In this document: positions 53,299 to 62,778 of the stretch, in pieces
Numbering within the stretch: the first letter of the stretch is position 1
Layout of the letters: each line of letters starts with the position of its first letter
From: Nitrospinaceae bacterium
Lineage (GTDB): Bacteria > Nitrospinota > Nitrospinia > Nitrospinales > Nitrospinaceae
Assembly (NCBI GenBank): GCA_028278405.1
Contig: JANQEK010000037.1
Coordinates: 96,662 to 160,661 of the forward strand
DNA length: 64,000 nucleotides
Direction: 5' to 3'
Notes under the pieces: generated by a model
What the model saw: only the letters and a program-made list of their open reading frames with translations
What the model was told of the DNA's origin: nothing
The model's database searches: none
Program-made: the position numbers and the translations under genes

Positions 53299-54210
53299 TC
53301 AGGAATTGCCGCTCAGACAGTATTTCAACGTTACATCCCAGGCTGGGGGGGTAATACCGAACGATGTTCTCAACTTTTGTGTGGAAAGAACGGAATAAGG
53401 GGGGCGTTTTGCGGGAGTGGGGTAGTCGGACGTGGGAATCGGGATTAATTTTGTGGTTTTCGATGACGAGGATTCATTCAAAATCGCCTGGGCGAACCCG
53501 AACCAGCTGGTTTTTCCACCACATGTTAGATTGTACAAACCTGACGCCCGCTCAAAACCGGAAAGATCGCCCGGATCATTCTGCAACAGGATTTGAGTTA
53601 GGACGTTGGCGGTGGTCTGTGCGATGGTCCGGCACCAGGTGGGAGACCCGATCTGGTCATCGACAATTTTCAGTTCATCCCGTTCTTTCGCCAATCGTTG
53701 TATGGTCTGAAGAAAGTTTTTTCCCGTTAGCCCATAGACCCAGGAAGTCCTGAAAATAAAGTAAGGCAGGCCAGCGGATTGAATGGCCTCGTCCCCGGCC
53801 AGTTTGGTTCGGCCGTAAACGGACTGCGGGTTGGGTGAGTCTTCTTCTGTGTAAGGTTCTTTCTTTTCCCCATCGAACACATAGTCGGTGGAATAGTGAA
53901 TCAACGCCGCGCCCAGTTTTTTGGCTTCTTCAGCCAGAATAGCCGGCGCGGTTCCGTTGACGGCCAGGGCGAGATCCGGCTCCTCTTCGGCTTTATCCAC
54001 CGCCGTGTAAGCCGCAGCGTTGACAATGACATGTGGTTTGGCGTCGCGCAGCTTTTCACGAATGCGGTTCTCATGGGTCAAATCCAGTTCTTCCTGACCG
54101 TAGATGATCAACTCTCCGAGAGGACCCAGAAGAGAGGGCAACTCATCGCTGACCTGGCCGTCCTTGCCGATCAAAAGGATTTTCCATGCGTTTGCGGAGG
54201 GCGAGGTCAT
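53299..54210 (-). CDS. rmlD: dTDP-4-dehydrorhamnose reductase
   Basis: A 303-residue SDR protein with GKDGQVSDEL, VNAAAYTAVDKAEEEPDLA, STDYVFDGEKKEPYTEEDSPNPQSVYGRTK in part and the GLPYFIFRTSWVYG motif, all typical RmlD. It performs the last reduction to dTDP-rhamnose. Starts 18 bases after rmlA. Its partner rmlC, the 3,5-epimerase, is not in this window. Confidence 0.93.
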   Translation of the reverse strand: MTSPSANAWKILLIGKDGQVSDELPSLLGPLGELIIYGQEELDLTHENRIREKLRDAKPHVIVNAAAYTAVDKAEEEPDLALAVNGTAPAILAEEAKKLGAALIHYSTDYVFDGEKKEPYTEEDSPNPQSVYGRTKLAGDEAIQSAGLPYFIFRTSWVYGLTGKNFLQTIQRLAKERDELKIVDDQIGSPTWCRTIAQTTANVLTQILLQNDPGDLSGFERASGLYNLTCGGKTSWFGFAQAILNESSSSKTTKLIPIPTSDYPTPAKRPPYSVLSTQKLRTSFGITPPAWDVTLKYCLSGNS

Positions 54211-54228
54211 GTTGAGGAAGCCGGTCGA

Positions 54229-55116
54229 TTAATGGAAAGGTCGGTCCTGTTTGAGCAGATCCAGCAGGTATTGGCCGTACCCATTTTTCTTGAGAGGTTC
54301 AGCCAGTTTCTCCAACTGGCCGGCATCAATGAGTCCGTTATTGAAAGCAATCTCTTCAGGGCAGGAAATCTTGAGGCCCTGGCGCTTCTCAATGGTTTCA
54401 ATGTAATTGGAAGCATCCATCAAAGCCTGGTGCGATCCGGTGTCGAGCCAGGCGAAGCCGCGTCCCAGAAGTTCGACGGTGAGATTCCCTTGCTCCAGAT
54501 ATTTTTTGTTAACATCTGTAATTTCCAGTTCGCCCCGCGCCGAAGGTTTGAGATTGCTTGCAATGTCTACTACCTGTTTATCGTAAAAATAGAGACCGGT
54601 TACCGCGTAATGTGATTTTGGATTCTTTGGTTTTTCCACCAAATGGGTGGCCTTACCCTGTTTGTCGAATTCCACAACACCATATTCTTCCGGATCTTTA
54701 ACCCAGTAACCGAATACCGTAGCGCCGTTGTCCCGTTCACGCGCTTTTTTGACGAGATTTACCAACCCATGTCCGTAGAAAACATTGTCACCCAGGATGA
54801 GGCAACACCCATCGTTTCCGATAAAATCTTTTCCGATAATAAACGCCTGGGCCAGCCCTTCGGGTTTGGGTTGGGACGCGTAACGGATATTGAGTCCCCA
54901 CTGGCTGCCATCCTGAAGCAGTTCCTGAAAATTGGATGCATCCTGGGGAGTGGTGATAATAAGAATATCGGTGATGCCCGAAAGCATCAGCGTGGACAGG
55001 GGATAATAGATCATCGGTTTGTCGTATAGAGGGAGCAATTGTTTGCTGACCACCGTCGTCAGTGGATACAGCCGGGTTCCCGATCCGCCTGCCAGAATGA
55101 TTCCTTTATTGATCAT
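54229..55116 (-). CDS. rmlA: glucose-1-phosphate thymidylyltransferase
   Basis: A 295-residue RmlA: nucleotide-binding [33 protein letters not shown], the [11 protein letters not shown] loop and [17 protein letters not shown]. Makes dTDP-glucose, the first step. Ends 18 bases before rmlD and starts 12 bases after rmlB. Confidence 0.96.
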   Translation of the reverse strand: MINKGIILAGGSGTRLYPLTTVVSKQLLPLYDKPMIYYPLSTLMLSGITDILIITTPQDASNFQELLQDGSQWGLNIRYASQPKPEGLAQAFIIGKDFIGNDGCCLILGDNVFYGHGLVNLVKKARERDNGATVFGYWVKDPEEYGVVEFDKQGKATHLVEKPKNPKSHYAVTGLYFYDKQVVDIASNLKPSARGELEITDVNKKYLEQGNLTVELLGRGFAWLDTGSHQALMDASNYIETIEKRQGLKISCPEEIAFNNGLIDAGQLEKLAEPLKKNGYGQYLLDLLKQDRPFH

Positions 55117-55128
55117 GGTTGATTCGCC

Positions 55129-56193
55129 TCACTCGTTGCTCAATCCCAGGCGTTCGCCCCGGTATTCTCCAGAACTGACGCGCTGCACCCATTCCCGATT
55201 GTCGAGGTACCACTGGACGGTTTTACGAATTCCGGTTTCGAATGTTTCCTCCGGTTGCCATCCCAATTCGCGTTGTAGTTTTCCGGCATCGATGGCATAG
55301 CGGCGGTCATGTCCTGGGCGGTCTTTCACGAAATCGATCAGCGAGGCATGGGGTTTGTGTGAAGAATCCGGAATCATTTCATCAAGCAATCCGCAGATGA
55401 TTTTGACCACTTCCAGATTGGCCATTTCGTTGTGCCCGCCGATGTTATAAACCTCTCCAAGCGTTCCCGCTTCCAGAACCTTCAGGATGGCGCGGCAATG
55501 GTCCTCCACATACAACCAGTCCCGAACCTGCATCCCATCTCCGTAAACAGGAAGCTTTTCCCCGGCCACGGCTTTTTGAATGATCAGGGGGATCAGCTTT
55601 TCCGGGAATTGAAAAGGTCCGTAGTTGTTGGAGCAGTTGGTGGTTAATGTCGGCAATCCATACGTGTGATGGTATGCCCGCACCAAATGGTCCGCTCCAG
55701 CCTTCGAGGCGGAATAGGGAGAGTTGGGGGCATAGGGTGTTTCCTCCGTAAAGAAACCTTCCGCACCCAGACTGCCGTACACTTCATCCGTAGAAACGTG
55801 AAGAAACCGGAGCTTGGCACGGTCTTTCTCCGGAACACGCGCATGGTAATTTCGAAACGCTTCCAGCAACTCAAAGGTCCCGACCACGTTGGTTTGGATA
55901 AATTCACCGGGCGAGTCGATGGAACGATCGACATGGGACTCCGCTGCGAAGTTAATGATCGCGGACGGTTGATGTTGATCCAGAAGACGGTTCACCAATT
56001 CCCGGTCCAGAATGGTTCCCTGAACAAAAATATGGTTGGGATTGTCCATCACCGGCGCCAGGGTGTCCATATTCCCGGCATAAGTCAGCGCGTCCAGATT
56101 GATAACCTTGACGTTGCCTTGTCTCATCAGGCCCAGAACGAAGTTCCCGCCGATGAAACCCGCGCCACCGGTTACTAAATAGATTTGAGACAT
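55129..56193 (-). CDS. rmlB: dTDP-glucose 4,6-dehydratase
   Basis: A 354-residue SDR with [13 protein letters not shown], the [10 protein letters not shown] motif, [12 protein letters not shown], the Y-x3-K pair in [13 protein letters not shown], and [15 protein letters not shown]. The second step to dTDP-rhamnose. First gene of the operon rmlB-rmlA-rmlD, with its own promoter. Confidence 0.96.
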   Translation of the reverse strand: MSQIYLVTGGAGFIGGNFVLGLMRQGNVKVINLDALTYAGNMDTLAPVMDNPNHIFVQGTILDRELVNRLLDQHQPSAIINFAAESHVDRSIDSPGEFIQTNVVGTFELLEAFRNYHARVPEKDRAKLRFLHVSTDEVYGSLGAEGFFTEETPYAPNSPYSASKAGADHLVRAYHHTYGLPTLTTNCSNNYGPFQFPEKLIPLIIQKAVAGEKLPVYGDGMQVRDWLYVEDHCRAILKVLEAGTLGEVYNIGGHNEMANLEVVKIICGLLDEMIPDSSHKPHASLIDFVKDRPGHDRRYAIDAGKLQRELGWQPEETFETGIRKTVQWYLDNREWVQRVSSGEYRGERLGLSNE

Positions 56194-56243
56194 TGTGGGA
56201 TCCGTTGAATGATGAGGATGGGATGGTCTTAAAAATTGGGATC

Positions 56244-56272
56244 ATCCTATCAAATAATTGTATAAACTCCAA
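56244..56272 (-). promoter_or_regulatory. rmlB operon promoter
   Basis: On the minus strand TTGGAG (56267-56272), a 17-base spacer and TAGGAT (56244-56249), about 50 bases upstream of the rmlB start. Confidence 0.45.
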
Positions 56273-56375
56273 TAAAGTATTCTAAACTGAATTACCGGCA
56301 CTGTAAAAACAATATTAAATAGTCTAAAATCGATACGTTTTATCACTTTGATTATTTTTTCGTGGAGAGATTGGA

Positions 56376-58013
56376 TTGAAAATTGCCCTGGCTCAGTTGA
56401 ATCCCACTATCGGAGATTTTGAGGGGAACTCTGAAAAAATAATGCAGGCTTGTCGTGCCTCCGAGAAGGCTGGAGTTGATCTCGTGGTTTTTTCAGAATT
56501 AGTCCTCACGGGTTATCCTCCGCGAGATCTTCTCTACAAGCCGGATTTGATACGCGAGGGACAAAAAACGCTGGAGTCCCTGGTGAGTGACATTCAGGGT
56601 CCGGCTGTTTTGATGGGTCATGTCGGAGAACGAACGAACGGCGCCGGAAAAAGTTTGACCAATTCCGCCGTACTTTTTCAGAACGGCCAGATATTGGCTC
56701 AAGCCGACAAGGTGCTCCTGCCTTCATACGATGTTTTTGATGAAGCACGTTATTTTCACGCAGCGGACCAACCTGTTATTTGTGAACTGTCCGGAACACG
56801 TCTGGGCATCACCATTTGTGAGGACATCTGGAACTTTCCGGATTTTTACGATCAGGACATTTATCATTCGAATCCCGTAGCGGAATTGGCTCAGGCGGGT
56901 GCGGATATCCTTCTCAACCTTTCTTCTTCCCCCTACCGGGTGGGTCGATGGCAAACCCGGTTGAAACTGGGACAGCACATTGTAGACCGGTTCAAACTTC
57001 CTTTTGTGCTGGTCAACCAGGTTGGCGGCAATGATGACCTGCTGTTCGACGGTCATAGTTTTGCCCTGTCCGCGGCAGGAGAAGTAATGGCGCAGGCCAG
57101 GGGATTTGAGGAAGATTTGGTTTTCGTGGATTTTGACCGGGGGGGCGATGTTCGGCCTACGCCGGAATGTGACGAAGATGAAATGTTTCGCGGACTGGTG
57201 ATGGGGCTCCGCGATTATTTGAACAAATGCGGATACAGCAAAGCGGTGGTGGGTCTTTCCGGAGGGATTGATTCCGCAGTCGTTGCGGCGATTGCCGTGG
57301 AAGCATTGGGGGCGGAGCAGGTGATGGGCATCAGCATGCCTTCCCAATACACGGCTTCCCAGAGTATTTCCGATGCGGAACGCTTGGCCGGCAATCTGGG
57401 AATTTCGTTTTCAGTAACTCCCATCGGAGATTTGTTCGACCAATATAAGAAGGCGCTCAACCCGTTGTTTCCAGGAACGGCGGAAGACGTCACCGAGGAA
57501 AACATTCAAGCTCGCATTCGCGGCAATATTTTAATGGCGGTGTCGAACAAGCTGGGAAGCATGGTGCTTTCCACCGGTAACAAAAGCGAAATGTCGGTGG
57601 GGTATTGCACCTTGTATGGAGACATGGCCGGCGGTTTATCCGTAATCTCGGATGTTCCGAAAATGAAAGTATATGCCCTGGCCAACTGGATCAACCGCAA
57701 AAAGGAAATCATTCCGCATACTATTATAGAGCGGCCTCCGACGGCCGAACTTCGCCCCAATCAAACCGATCAGGACAGCCTTCCACCCTATGAAGTGCTT
57801 GATCCTCTGCTGGAAGGTTATGTGGAGAAACACTGGTCTGTTGAACGGTTGATTCAAGAAGGTTTCGAAGCGGATGTGGTCCGAACCGTGGCGCATATGG
57901 TGGACAGTAATGAATACAAACGGAATCAGGCCGCGCCCGGTCTCAAGGTAACCGCCAAAGCTTTCGGCTCCGGCCGGCGCAATCCCATCGCACAAAAATT
58001 CCAAAAACGTTAA
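56376..58013 (+). CDS. nadE: glutamine-dependent NAD+ synthetase
   Basis: A 545-residue two-domain enzyme. The N-terminal nitrilase-like glutaminase domain (about 1-260) has the catalytic Glu in VVFSELVLTGYPP, the Lys in ADKVLLPSYDVFDE and the Cys in ITICEDIWN. The C-terminal synthetase domain has the pyrophosphate loop GLSGGIDSAV and STGNKSEMSVGYCT. It makes NAD+ from deamido-NAD+ with glutamine as nitrogen source. TTG start with a GGAGAG upstream. It is on the opposite strand to the surrounding sugar genes and probably independent of them. Confidence 0.95.
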   Translation: MKIALAQLNPTIGDFEGNSEKIMQACRASEKAGVDLVVFSELVLTGYPPRDLLYKPDLIREGQKTLESLVSDIQGPAVLMGHVGERTNGAGKSLTNSAVLFQNGQILAQADKVLLPSYDVFDEARYFHAADQPVICELSGTRLGITICEDIWNFPDFYDQDIYHSNPVAELAQAGADILLNLSSSPYRVGRWQTRLKLGQHIVDRFKLPFVLVNQVGGNDDLLFDGHSFALSAAGEVMAQARGFEEDLVFVDFDRGGDVRPTPECDEDEMFRGLVMGLRDYLNKCGYSKAVVGLSGGIDSAVVAAIAVEALGAEQVMGISMPSQYTASQSISDAERLAGNLGISFSVTPIGDLFDQYKKALNPLFPGTAEDVTEENIQARIRGNILMAVSNKLGSMVLSTGNKSEMSVGYCTLYGDMAGGLSVISDVPKMKVYALANWINRKKEIIPHTIIERPPTAELRPNQTDQDSLPPYEVLDPLLEGYVEKHWSVERLIQEGFEADVVRTVAHMVDSNEYKRNQAAPGLKVTAKAFGSGRRNPIAQKFQKR

Positions 58014-58049
58014 ACGACTACATCTTGATAGGCTGATCGTGGTGGGAAG

Positions 58050-59573
58050 TCAGGAAAGAAACGACTTGGCTTTCTCCACCAGATACTCCTGTTGTTCTGC
58101 AGTGACCTCGTTGGCGACCGGCAACGCGAGGGTTTCTGCAGCCGCTTTTTCGGCTTCCGGGAAATCTCCTTTTTTATGGCCGAGGTCCTTGAAACAGTCC
58201 TGTATGTGAAGGGGAACCGGGTAGTAAATTTCACACGCCACTTTTTGACTGTTCAGATATTCCCGTAACGCGTCCCGTTTTTCCCCAGCGACCCGTATGA
58301 TGTACTGGTTGTACACGTGTCTTGGAAAAACTTCCTTGGGGAGAGTCAACTGGTCGGTCAAGCCAGACTTCTGGAAGAGTTTGTTATAGTTTTGAGCGTT
58401 GTTGCGACGGTCATCCACCCATCCTTCCAGATGGGGAAGTTTGGCGAGGAGGATAGCCGACTGCAGGGCATCGATGCGAAAATTGCCGCCAACCATTTTG
58501 TGATAGTACTTGGGCTCCATGCCATGCACACGAAGTACTTTCATTTTTTCATAAAGTTCTTTGGAGCGAGTGGTGACCATACCGGCATCCCCAAACCCTC
58601 CCAGATTCTTCGTGGGGAAAAAGGAGAAGCAACCGAAGTCTCCCAAGCCTCCGGCACGTTGACCCTTAAACTCTGACCCGATGGCCTGGCAGGCATCTTC
58701 GATAACAACCAGTTTATGTTTTTTGGCCATGTCCTGTAGAGGTGTCATGTCGACGCATTGTCCGTACAGGTGAACCGGCATGATCGCCTTGGTTTTGGAT
58801 GTGATGGCCGCTTTTGTTTTTTCGATATCCATATTAAAGGTAACCGGGTCGATATCCACAAACACTGGTTTGGCGCCCGATCGCACAATCGAACCCGCAG
58901 TCGCGAAAAAAGTATACGTCGAGGTGATCACCTCGTCTCCGGGCCCGATGTCCGCCGCCATCAACGCCAACAGCAGAGCGTCGGTGCCGGAGGAAACCCC
59001 GACCGCATAAGGAACCTGGCAATAGGCGGCGACTTGCTTTTCCAGTTCAGCGACTTTGGGGCCCAGAATGAAATAGCCCGACCGCACTACTTCGGACATC
59101 TCCTGTTCCACGGCGTTCCAAATTTGAGGGTAGGTGGCGGGAATATTCAGCAAAGGAACCCTGTCCACTTTTGTACGACTCTCTTTCAATACCTGAGGCA
59201 ATGCGTCCGGCTGAAAGGCGCGTATACCTGATTCGGCGAATGCTTCCGGTTTCAGTGTGATGATCCCGTCGAACTTGAACGTCTCCACAGCACGTATGGC
59301 CAGGGAATCCAGATAATCCATCGTTGCAGAGGGAGGGGTTTCCAATATGTCGATCCCGGGTAGAGAAGCCACCGCAATGCCCTGGAGGGCTTTCTTGAGG
59401 GCGGAATGGGCCTTATCCATTTTCAGGGATTGGCTCAATTCCGAATGAATGGCCGCCAGAGAGTTTGACAGCACCCAGCCCGCGGAGTTTTTGTCCCGGC
59501 ATTGTTCTAAAGTTGTGTGATCGTTACTGGTAATCGCTTGGATGATAACATTATGGTGAAGTAAAAATTGCAT
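58050..59573 (-). CDS. DegT/DnrJ/EryC1-type sugar aminotransferase with PIN-like N-terminal domain
   Basis: A 507-residue fusion. Residues about 140-507 are a full DegT/WbpE-like aminotransferase: GYFILGPKVAELE, SSGTDALLLAL, D293 (IEDACQAIG) and the PLP Lys322 in FFPTKNLGGFGDAG. Residues 1-128 are not part of that family and resemble a PIN nuclease domain: LLHHNVIIQA where PIN has LDTNV, a helix ending SNSLAAIHSEL, D89-S-L-A (YLDSLAIRAVE), FD102-GIITLKPEAFAESGI and a final QPDALPQVL. The first catalytic Asp is His6, so it is probably not a nuclease. The first ATG has AAGGA four bases upstream, so the domain is translated. It adjoins a UDP-HexNAc dehydrogenase, suggesting UDP-2-amino-sugar acid synthesis. 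Confidence 0.85.
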   Translation of the reverse strand: MQFLLHHNVIIQAITSNDHTTLEQCRDKNSAGWVLSNSLAAIHSELSQSLKMDKAHSALKKALQGIAVASLPGIDILETPPSATMDYLDSLAIRAVETFKFDGIITLKPEAFAESGIRAFQPDALPQVLKESRTKVDRVPLLNIPATYPQIWNAVEQEMSEVVRSGYFILGPKVAELEKQVAAYCQVPYAVGVSSGTDALLLALMAADIGPGDEVITSTYTFFATAGSIVRSGAKPVFVDIDPVTFNMDIEKTKAAITSKTKAIMPVHLYGQCVDMTPLQDMAKKHKLVVIEDACQAIGSEFKGQRAGGLGDFGCFSFFPTKNLGGFGDAGMVTTRSKELYEKMKVLRVHGMEPKYYHKMVGGNFRIDALQSAILLAKLPHLEGWVDDRRNNAQNYNKLFQKSGLTDQLTLPKEVFPRHVYNQYIIRVAGEKRDALREYLNSQKVACEIYYPVPLHIQDCFKDLGHKKGDFPEAEKAAAETLALPVANEVTAEQQEYLVEKAKSFLS

Positions 59574-59632
59574 AGAGTCCTTAATGAGAATTCCCGGTCA
59601 AGGGTTTTGCCGGGGGCTTGGTTGGTCAATGC

Positions 59633-61003
59633 TCAGGCTTTGATGATTTTGTCCGACTTGATTTGAGCGCAGGCGTTTCGGGTATCCACGACAAGACGAG
59701 ATTGTTTGACGATGGCTTCGTAATCATAATCCGAATGATCGGTCAGGATGACCGTGATATCAAATTGGCTGATGCTTTCCAGGGACACCCGCTTTTTGCC
59801 GGTGAACTGAGGGTACTCCCGTTTGGTTCCGATCGATTCGATATAAGGATCATGAAACTCAACTTCGGCACCGTATTGTAACAGGAGCTCCATGATTTTG
59901 TAACTGGGAGATTCGCGGTCGTCGTCAATATTTTTTTTGTAGGCAAATCCGAGAATCAGAACCCGACTGCCTTTCACACTGATTCCTTTTTGATTCAAAC
60001 CCAGCAATATTTTGGTCACGACGTATTCCGGCATGCCCACGTTGATTTCCCCGGCGAGCTCGATAAATCGGGTGGTGATTCCGAATTCCCGCGCCTTCCA
60101 GGTCAGATAGAAGGGATCGATGGGAATGCAGTGTCCTCCCAGTCCGGGGCCGGGATAAAAGGGCATGTAGCCAAAGGGTTTTGTGCTGGCCGCCTGGATC
60201 ACTTCCCAGATATCGATTCCCATTTTGTCGAAGATAACTTTCAGTTCGTTGACCAGGGCGATGTTGACCGACCGGAAGATGTTCTCCATTAGTTTGGTTG
60301 CTTCCGCGGTTTCTGTGCTGGAGACGGGCACTGTCTTGTTGATGAATGAAAGGTACAGCGTGTTGGCGCATTCCATGGCATATTCCGAATCGGCGCCAAT
60401 GACCTTGGGGATGGTGCTGGTGGAGAAATCTCTATTATTGGGGTCTTCCCGCTCCGGAGAGTACGCCACAAAAAAGTCCTGGTTGGCTTTCAAACCGGAG
60501 CCCGATTCCAGTTCCGGAATCAGCACGTCGCGGGTGGTGCCGGGATAGGTGGTGGATTCCAGAACCACCATCTGTTCTTTTTTAAGGTGTGGAGCAATCG
60601 TCTGGGCTGTAGAAACGATAAAACTCATGTCCGGTTCCCGGTTGGAATTCAAGGGGGTCGGGACACAGATCAAAACGCACTCTAAATTGGAGACCGCAGA
60701 AAAGTCCGTGGTGGCTTTAAACTTCTTTTGTTCCACGAGTTCCCGGAGGGTTTTCGAGGGAATATGCTTGATGTAACTCTCCCCCTGGTTCAATTGATCC
60801 ACCTTGGCGGGGTCGATATCCAGCCCCATTACCTGGAATCCGGCTCGGCCGAATTCGATCACCAGCGGCAACCCCACATACCCCAGCCCGATAATTCCGA
60901 TTCGAGCCTGTTTTTGTTTGATTTGTTCCAGAAGCATTTTGCGCATGATTGAGATTGGGTCGGTGTTTTTCCGGCACATGGACCGGAGAAGCATTTGTTT
61001 CAT
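59633..61003 (-). CDS. nucleotide-sugar (UDP-HexNAc) 6-dehydrogenase
   Basis: A 456-residue UDP-glucose/GDP-mannose dehydrogenase-family enzyme of the WbpA/TviB/WecC type. NAD motif IGIIGLGYVGLPL, VPTPLNSNREPD, ESTTYPGTTRDV, SPEREDPNN and the catalytic Cys in GPGLGGHCIPIDP. It oxidises the C6 of a UDP-N-acetylhexosamine twice to the uronic acid. The downstream PIN/DegT gene (59 bases) would then act on a keto form. An oxidoreductase of the WbpB type is not present. The N-terminus is uncertain: about 20 extra residues precede the usual start, and ATG at 60946 or 60937 may be the real one. Confidence 0.9.
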   Translation of the reverse strand: MKQMLLRSMCRKNTDPISIMRKMLLEQIKQKQARIGIIGLGYVGLPLVIEFGRAGFQVMGLDIDPAKVDQLNQGESYIKHIPSKTLRELVEQKKFKATTDFSAVSNLECVLICVPTPLNSNREPDMSFIVSTAQTIAPHLKKEQMVVLESTTYPGTTRDVLIPELESGSGLKANQDFFVAYSPEREDPNNRDFSTSTIPKVIGADSEYAMECANTLYLSFINKTVPVSSTETAEATKLMENIFRSVNIALVNELKVIFDKMGIDIWEVIQAASTKPFGYMPFYPGPGLGGHCIPIDPFYLTWKAREFGITTRFIELAGEINVGMPEYVVTKILLGLNQKGISVKGSRVLILGFAYKKNIDDDRESPSYKIMELLLQYGAEVEFHDPYIESIGTKREYPQFTGKKRVSLESISQFDITVILTDHSDYDYEAIVKQSRLVVDTRNACAQIKSDKIIKA

Positions 61004-61163
61004 TAACTAGTATAAAAGCAATTTTCGATAATCCGGGCAGGGAAAAGGTGATCTGGGCGGAAATTTCTTCATTTTCAGGAATTTCTGCCCGCAAACCGGC
61101 AAAATCTGGCAAAATGGCCTTGGAGAGCAGCCGTCCCCGAACAGCAAATCTGAGGTGAATTTG

Positions 61164-61331
61164 ATGATCGACGAAATCAACTATTTCCCCGAACGGGACA
61201 ATTATCAGAAAAAGAAAAAAGCCGATGAGGACTGGAAGGAATTGAAAAAACAGAAGGTTTTACAGGATTCCAGGAAAAAGAGCAAAACGGACGCCTCCCG
61301 CAAGCCCAAGCCGCCTCAGAAAGAAAAGTAA
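61164..61331 (+). CDS. short lysine-rich protein, 55 aa
   Basis: An ATG frame of 55 codons with GAGGTG seven bases upstream. The product is extremely charged (about 19 Lys/Arg-rich positions, with acidic residues in the first half) and ends KPKPPQKEK. It has no hydrophobic segment. It may be a nucleic-acid- or ribosome-associated peptide, but no family is recognised. It is divergent from the UDP-sugar dehydrogenase. Confidence 0.5.
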   Translation: MIDEINYFPERDNYQKKKKADEDWKELKKQKVLQDSRKKSKTDASRKPKPPQKEK

Positions 61332-61482
61332 ATCATTCCGAAGTTCGCCTGGTCCTCAGGCCACCCTAAAAAAACTGTTTTTAAGTTTGGTTTATCCCGC
61401 TCTCCTATTATATAATTCCCGAAATCCTTATATCTAAACCATTCACTTTATTCTTGGAGTCGCCTTAGGCGGTTGATTTATA

Positions 61483-62754
61483 ATGAAATCACATATGTCA
61501 CACACGTTGAAAATTTCCAGTTATTTTTTGATGCTCTGTATGTTTTTACCTCAGCCGCTTTTGGCCGAGGAGAATCCGTGGTTGTCCAAGGGCGACCTCG
61601 CAGTCATGGATCAAAAGTATGTCGAGGCGGAGGGTTATTACACCAAAGCTCTGGAGGCTGATACGGAAAGTCCCAGGGTGCTGCGCGCCTTGGCGGATGT
61701 GAAATTTGCCTTGAAAAAATACAAAGAAACGAAAGTCATTATCGACAAGATTCTGGCCATGCCTGTAGCCAACGGACGGGATGTCCTGGTGTTTTACAAG
61801 GGTGATTCCCAAGGGCAAGAGGCTGAACTGGTGGATGAGTTGGTGATTTCTCCCCAACGCACCAACAGTAATATGAGGAACTATCTCGACACAAAGAGCG
61901 ATAAGCCTATTCCCCACTTTCGGTTGTTTTTCAAAAAGAAGGGCAAGATGGAATTGGTACCGCAAAGTGTCGTGACTCTCAAATACAAGGGAGTCCTTCG
62001 CCTGGAGTATGAACATGTCACAGAATTGAACCGGGAGGTCAACCGGCATCTCATTGCAGCCAAAGGGAACCGAGGCAGCGCTGAAATGGTTGCGCTTAAA
62101 GGTGGATGTTTCAAAATGGGGAATGACAAGGGATTGCCCGACGAGCAACCGGCGCATGAAGTTTGTTTGTCTCCTTTTAAAATGGACAAGTACGAAGTGA
62201 CGCAGGCGGAATTTCAATCTGTGATGGGGCTGGACAATCCCTCGCATTTTTCTGGAGGAGGGCTTCCGGTCGACAGCGCCACCTGGTTTGAGGCGGATCG
62301 CTATTGTAAAAAGTTGGGCAAGCGTTTACCCACCGAAGCCGAATGGGAATATGCTGCCCGCGGCGGGACCACCACTAATTTTTATTGGGGTGATACGGTA
62401 AAGGGAGATGAAGCCAATTTCTGCGACAAGAACTGTGCGTTGAACACGAGGATTGTATCTATCAACGATGGTTATTCCGGACCCGCTCCTCCCGGAAAGT
62501 ATCCGCCTAATCCCTATGGTCTGTACGATATGGCCGGTAACCTGGCGGAGTGGACCAACGACTGGATGAACGAGAACTATTACAGGAACAGCCCCAAAGA
62601 TAACCCGCCGGGTTCGCATCCCACCACGGCCAAAGTGGTGCGGGGTGGCGGTTGGGAAAGCACGGCCGGTTTTTTGAGAAGCTCCAACCGGGCTGCCTAC
62701 TGGGTCAAAATGCGTAATTACGCCATCGGTTTTCGTTGCGTTTCCGGTTCCTGA
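61483..62754 (+). CDS. exported TPR / SUMF1-like (formylglycine-generating-enzyme fold) protein
   Basis: A 423-residue protein with a signal peptide (end LLA-EE, about residue 28), TPR-like helices (about 35-95: YVEAEGYYTKALEADTESP), a linker, and a SUMF1/FGE-sulfatase domain from about 200: MVALKGGCFKMGND, PAHEVCLSPFKMDKYEVTQAEF, LPTEAEWEYAARGG, YDMAGNLAEWTNDW, VVRGGGW and GFRCVSGS. The two copper-binding Cys of true formylglycine-generating enzymes (the CHDSYC region) are absent (STAGFLRSSNR), so it is probably a non-FGE member of the fold. A TATAAT box is at 61411-61416. Confidence 0.85.
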   Translation: MKSHMSHTLKISSYFLMLCMFLPQPLLAEENPWLSKGDLAVMDQKYVEAEGYYTKALEADTESPRVLRALADVKFALKKYKETKVIIDKILAMPVANGRDVLVFYKGDSQGQEAELVDELVISPQRTNSNMRNYLDTKSDKPIPHFRLFFKKKGKMELVPQSVVTLKYKGVLRLEYEHVTELNREVNRHLIAAKGNRGSAEMVALKGGCFKMGNDKGLPDEQPAHEVCLSPFKMDKYEVTQAEFQSVMGLDNPSHFSGGGLPVDSATWFEADRYCKKLGKRLPTEAEWEYAARGGTTTNFYWGDTVKGDEANFCDKNCALNTRIVSINDGYSGPAPPGKYPPNPYGLYDMAGNLAEWTNDWMNENYYRNSPKDNPPGSHPTTAKVVRGGGWESTAGFLRSSNRAAYWVKMRNYAIGFRCVSGS

Positions 62755-62778
62755 GCTGAGAGCTCGGTAAAGATTGGG

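Noticed and set aside
61483..62754. True formylglycine-generating enzyme
   Set aside because: The two copper-binding cysteines are missing, so only the fold is assigned.
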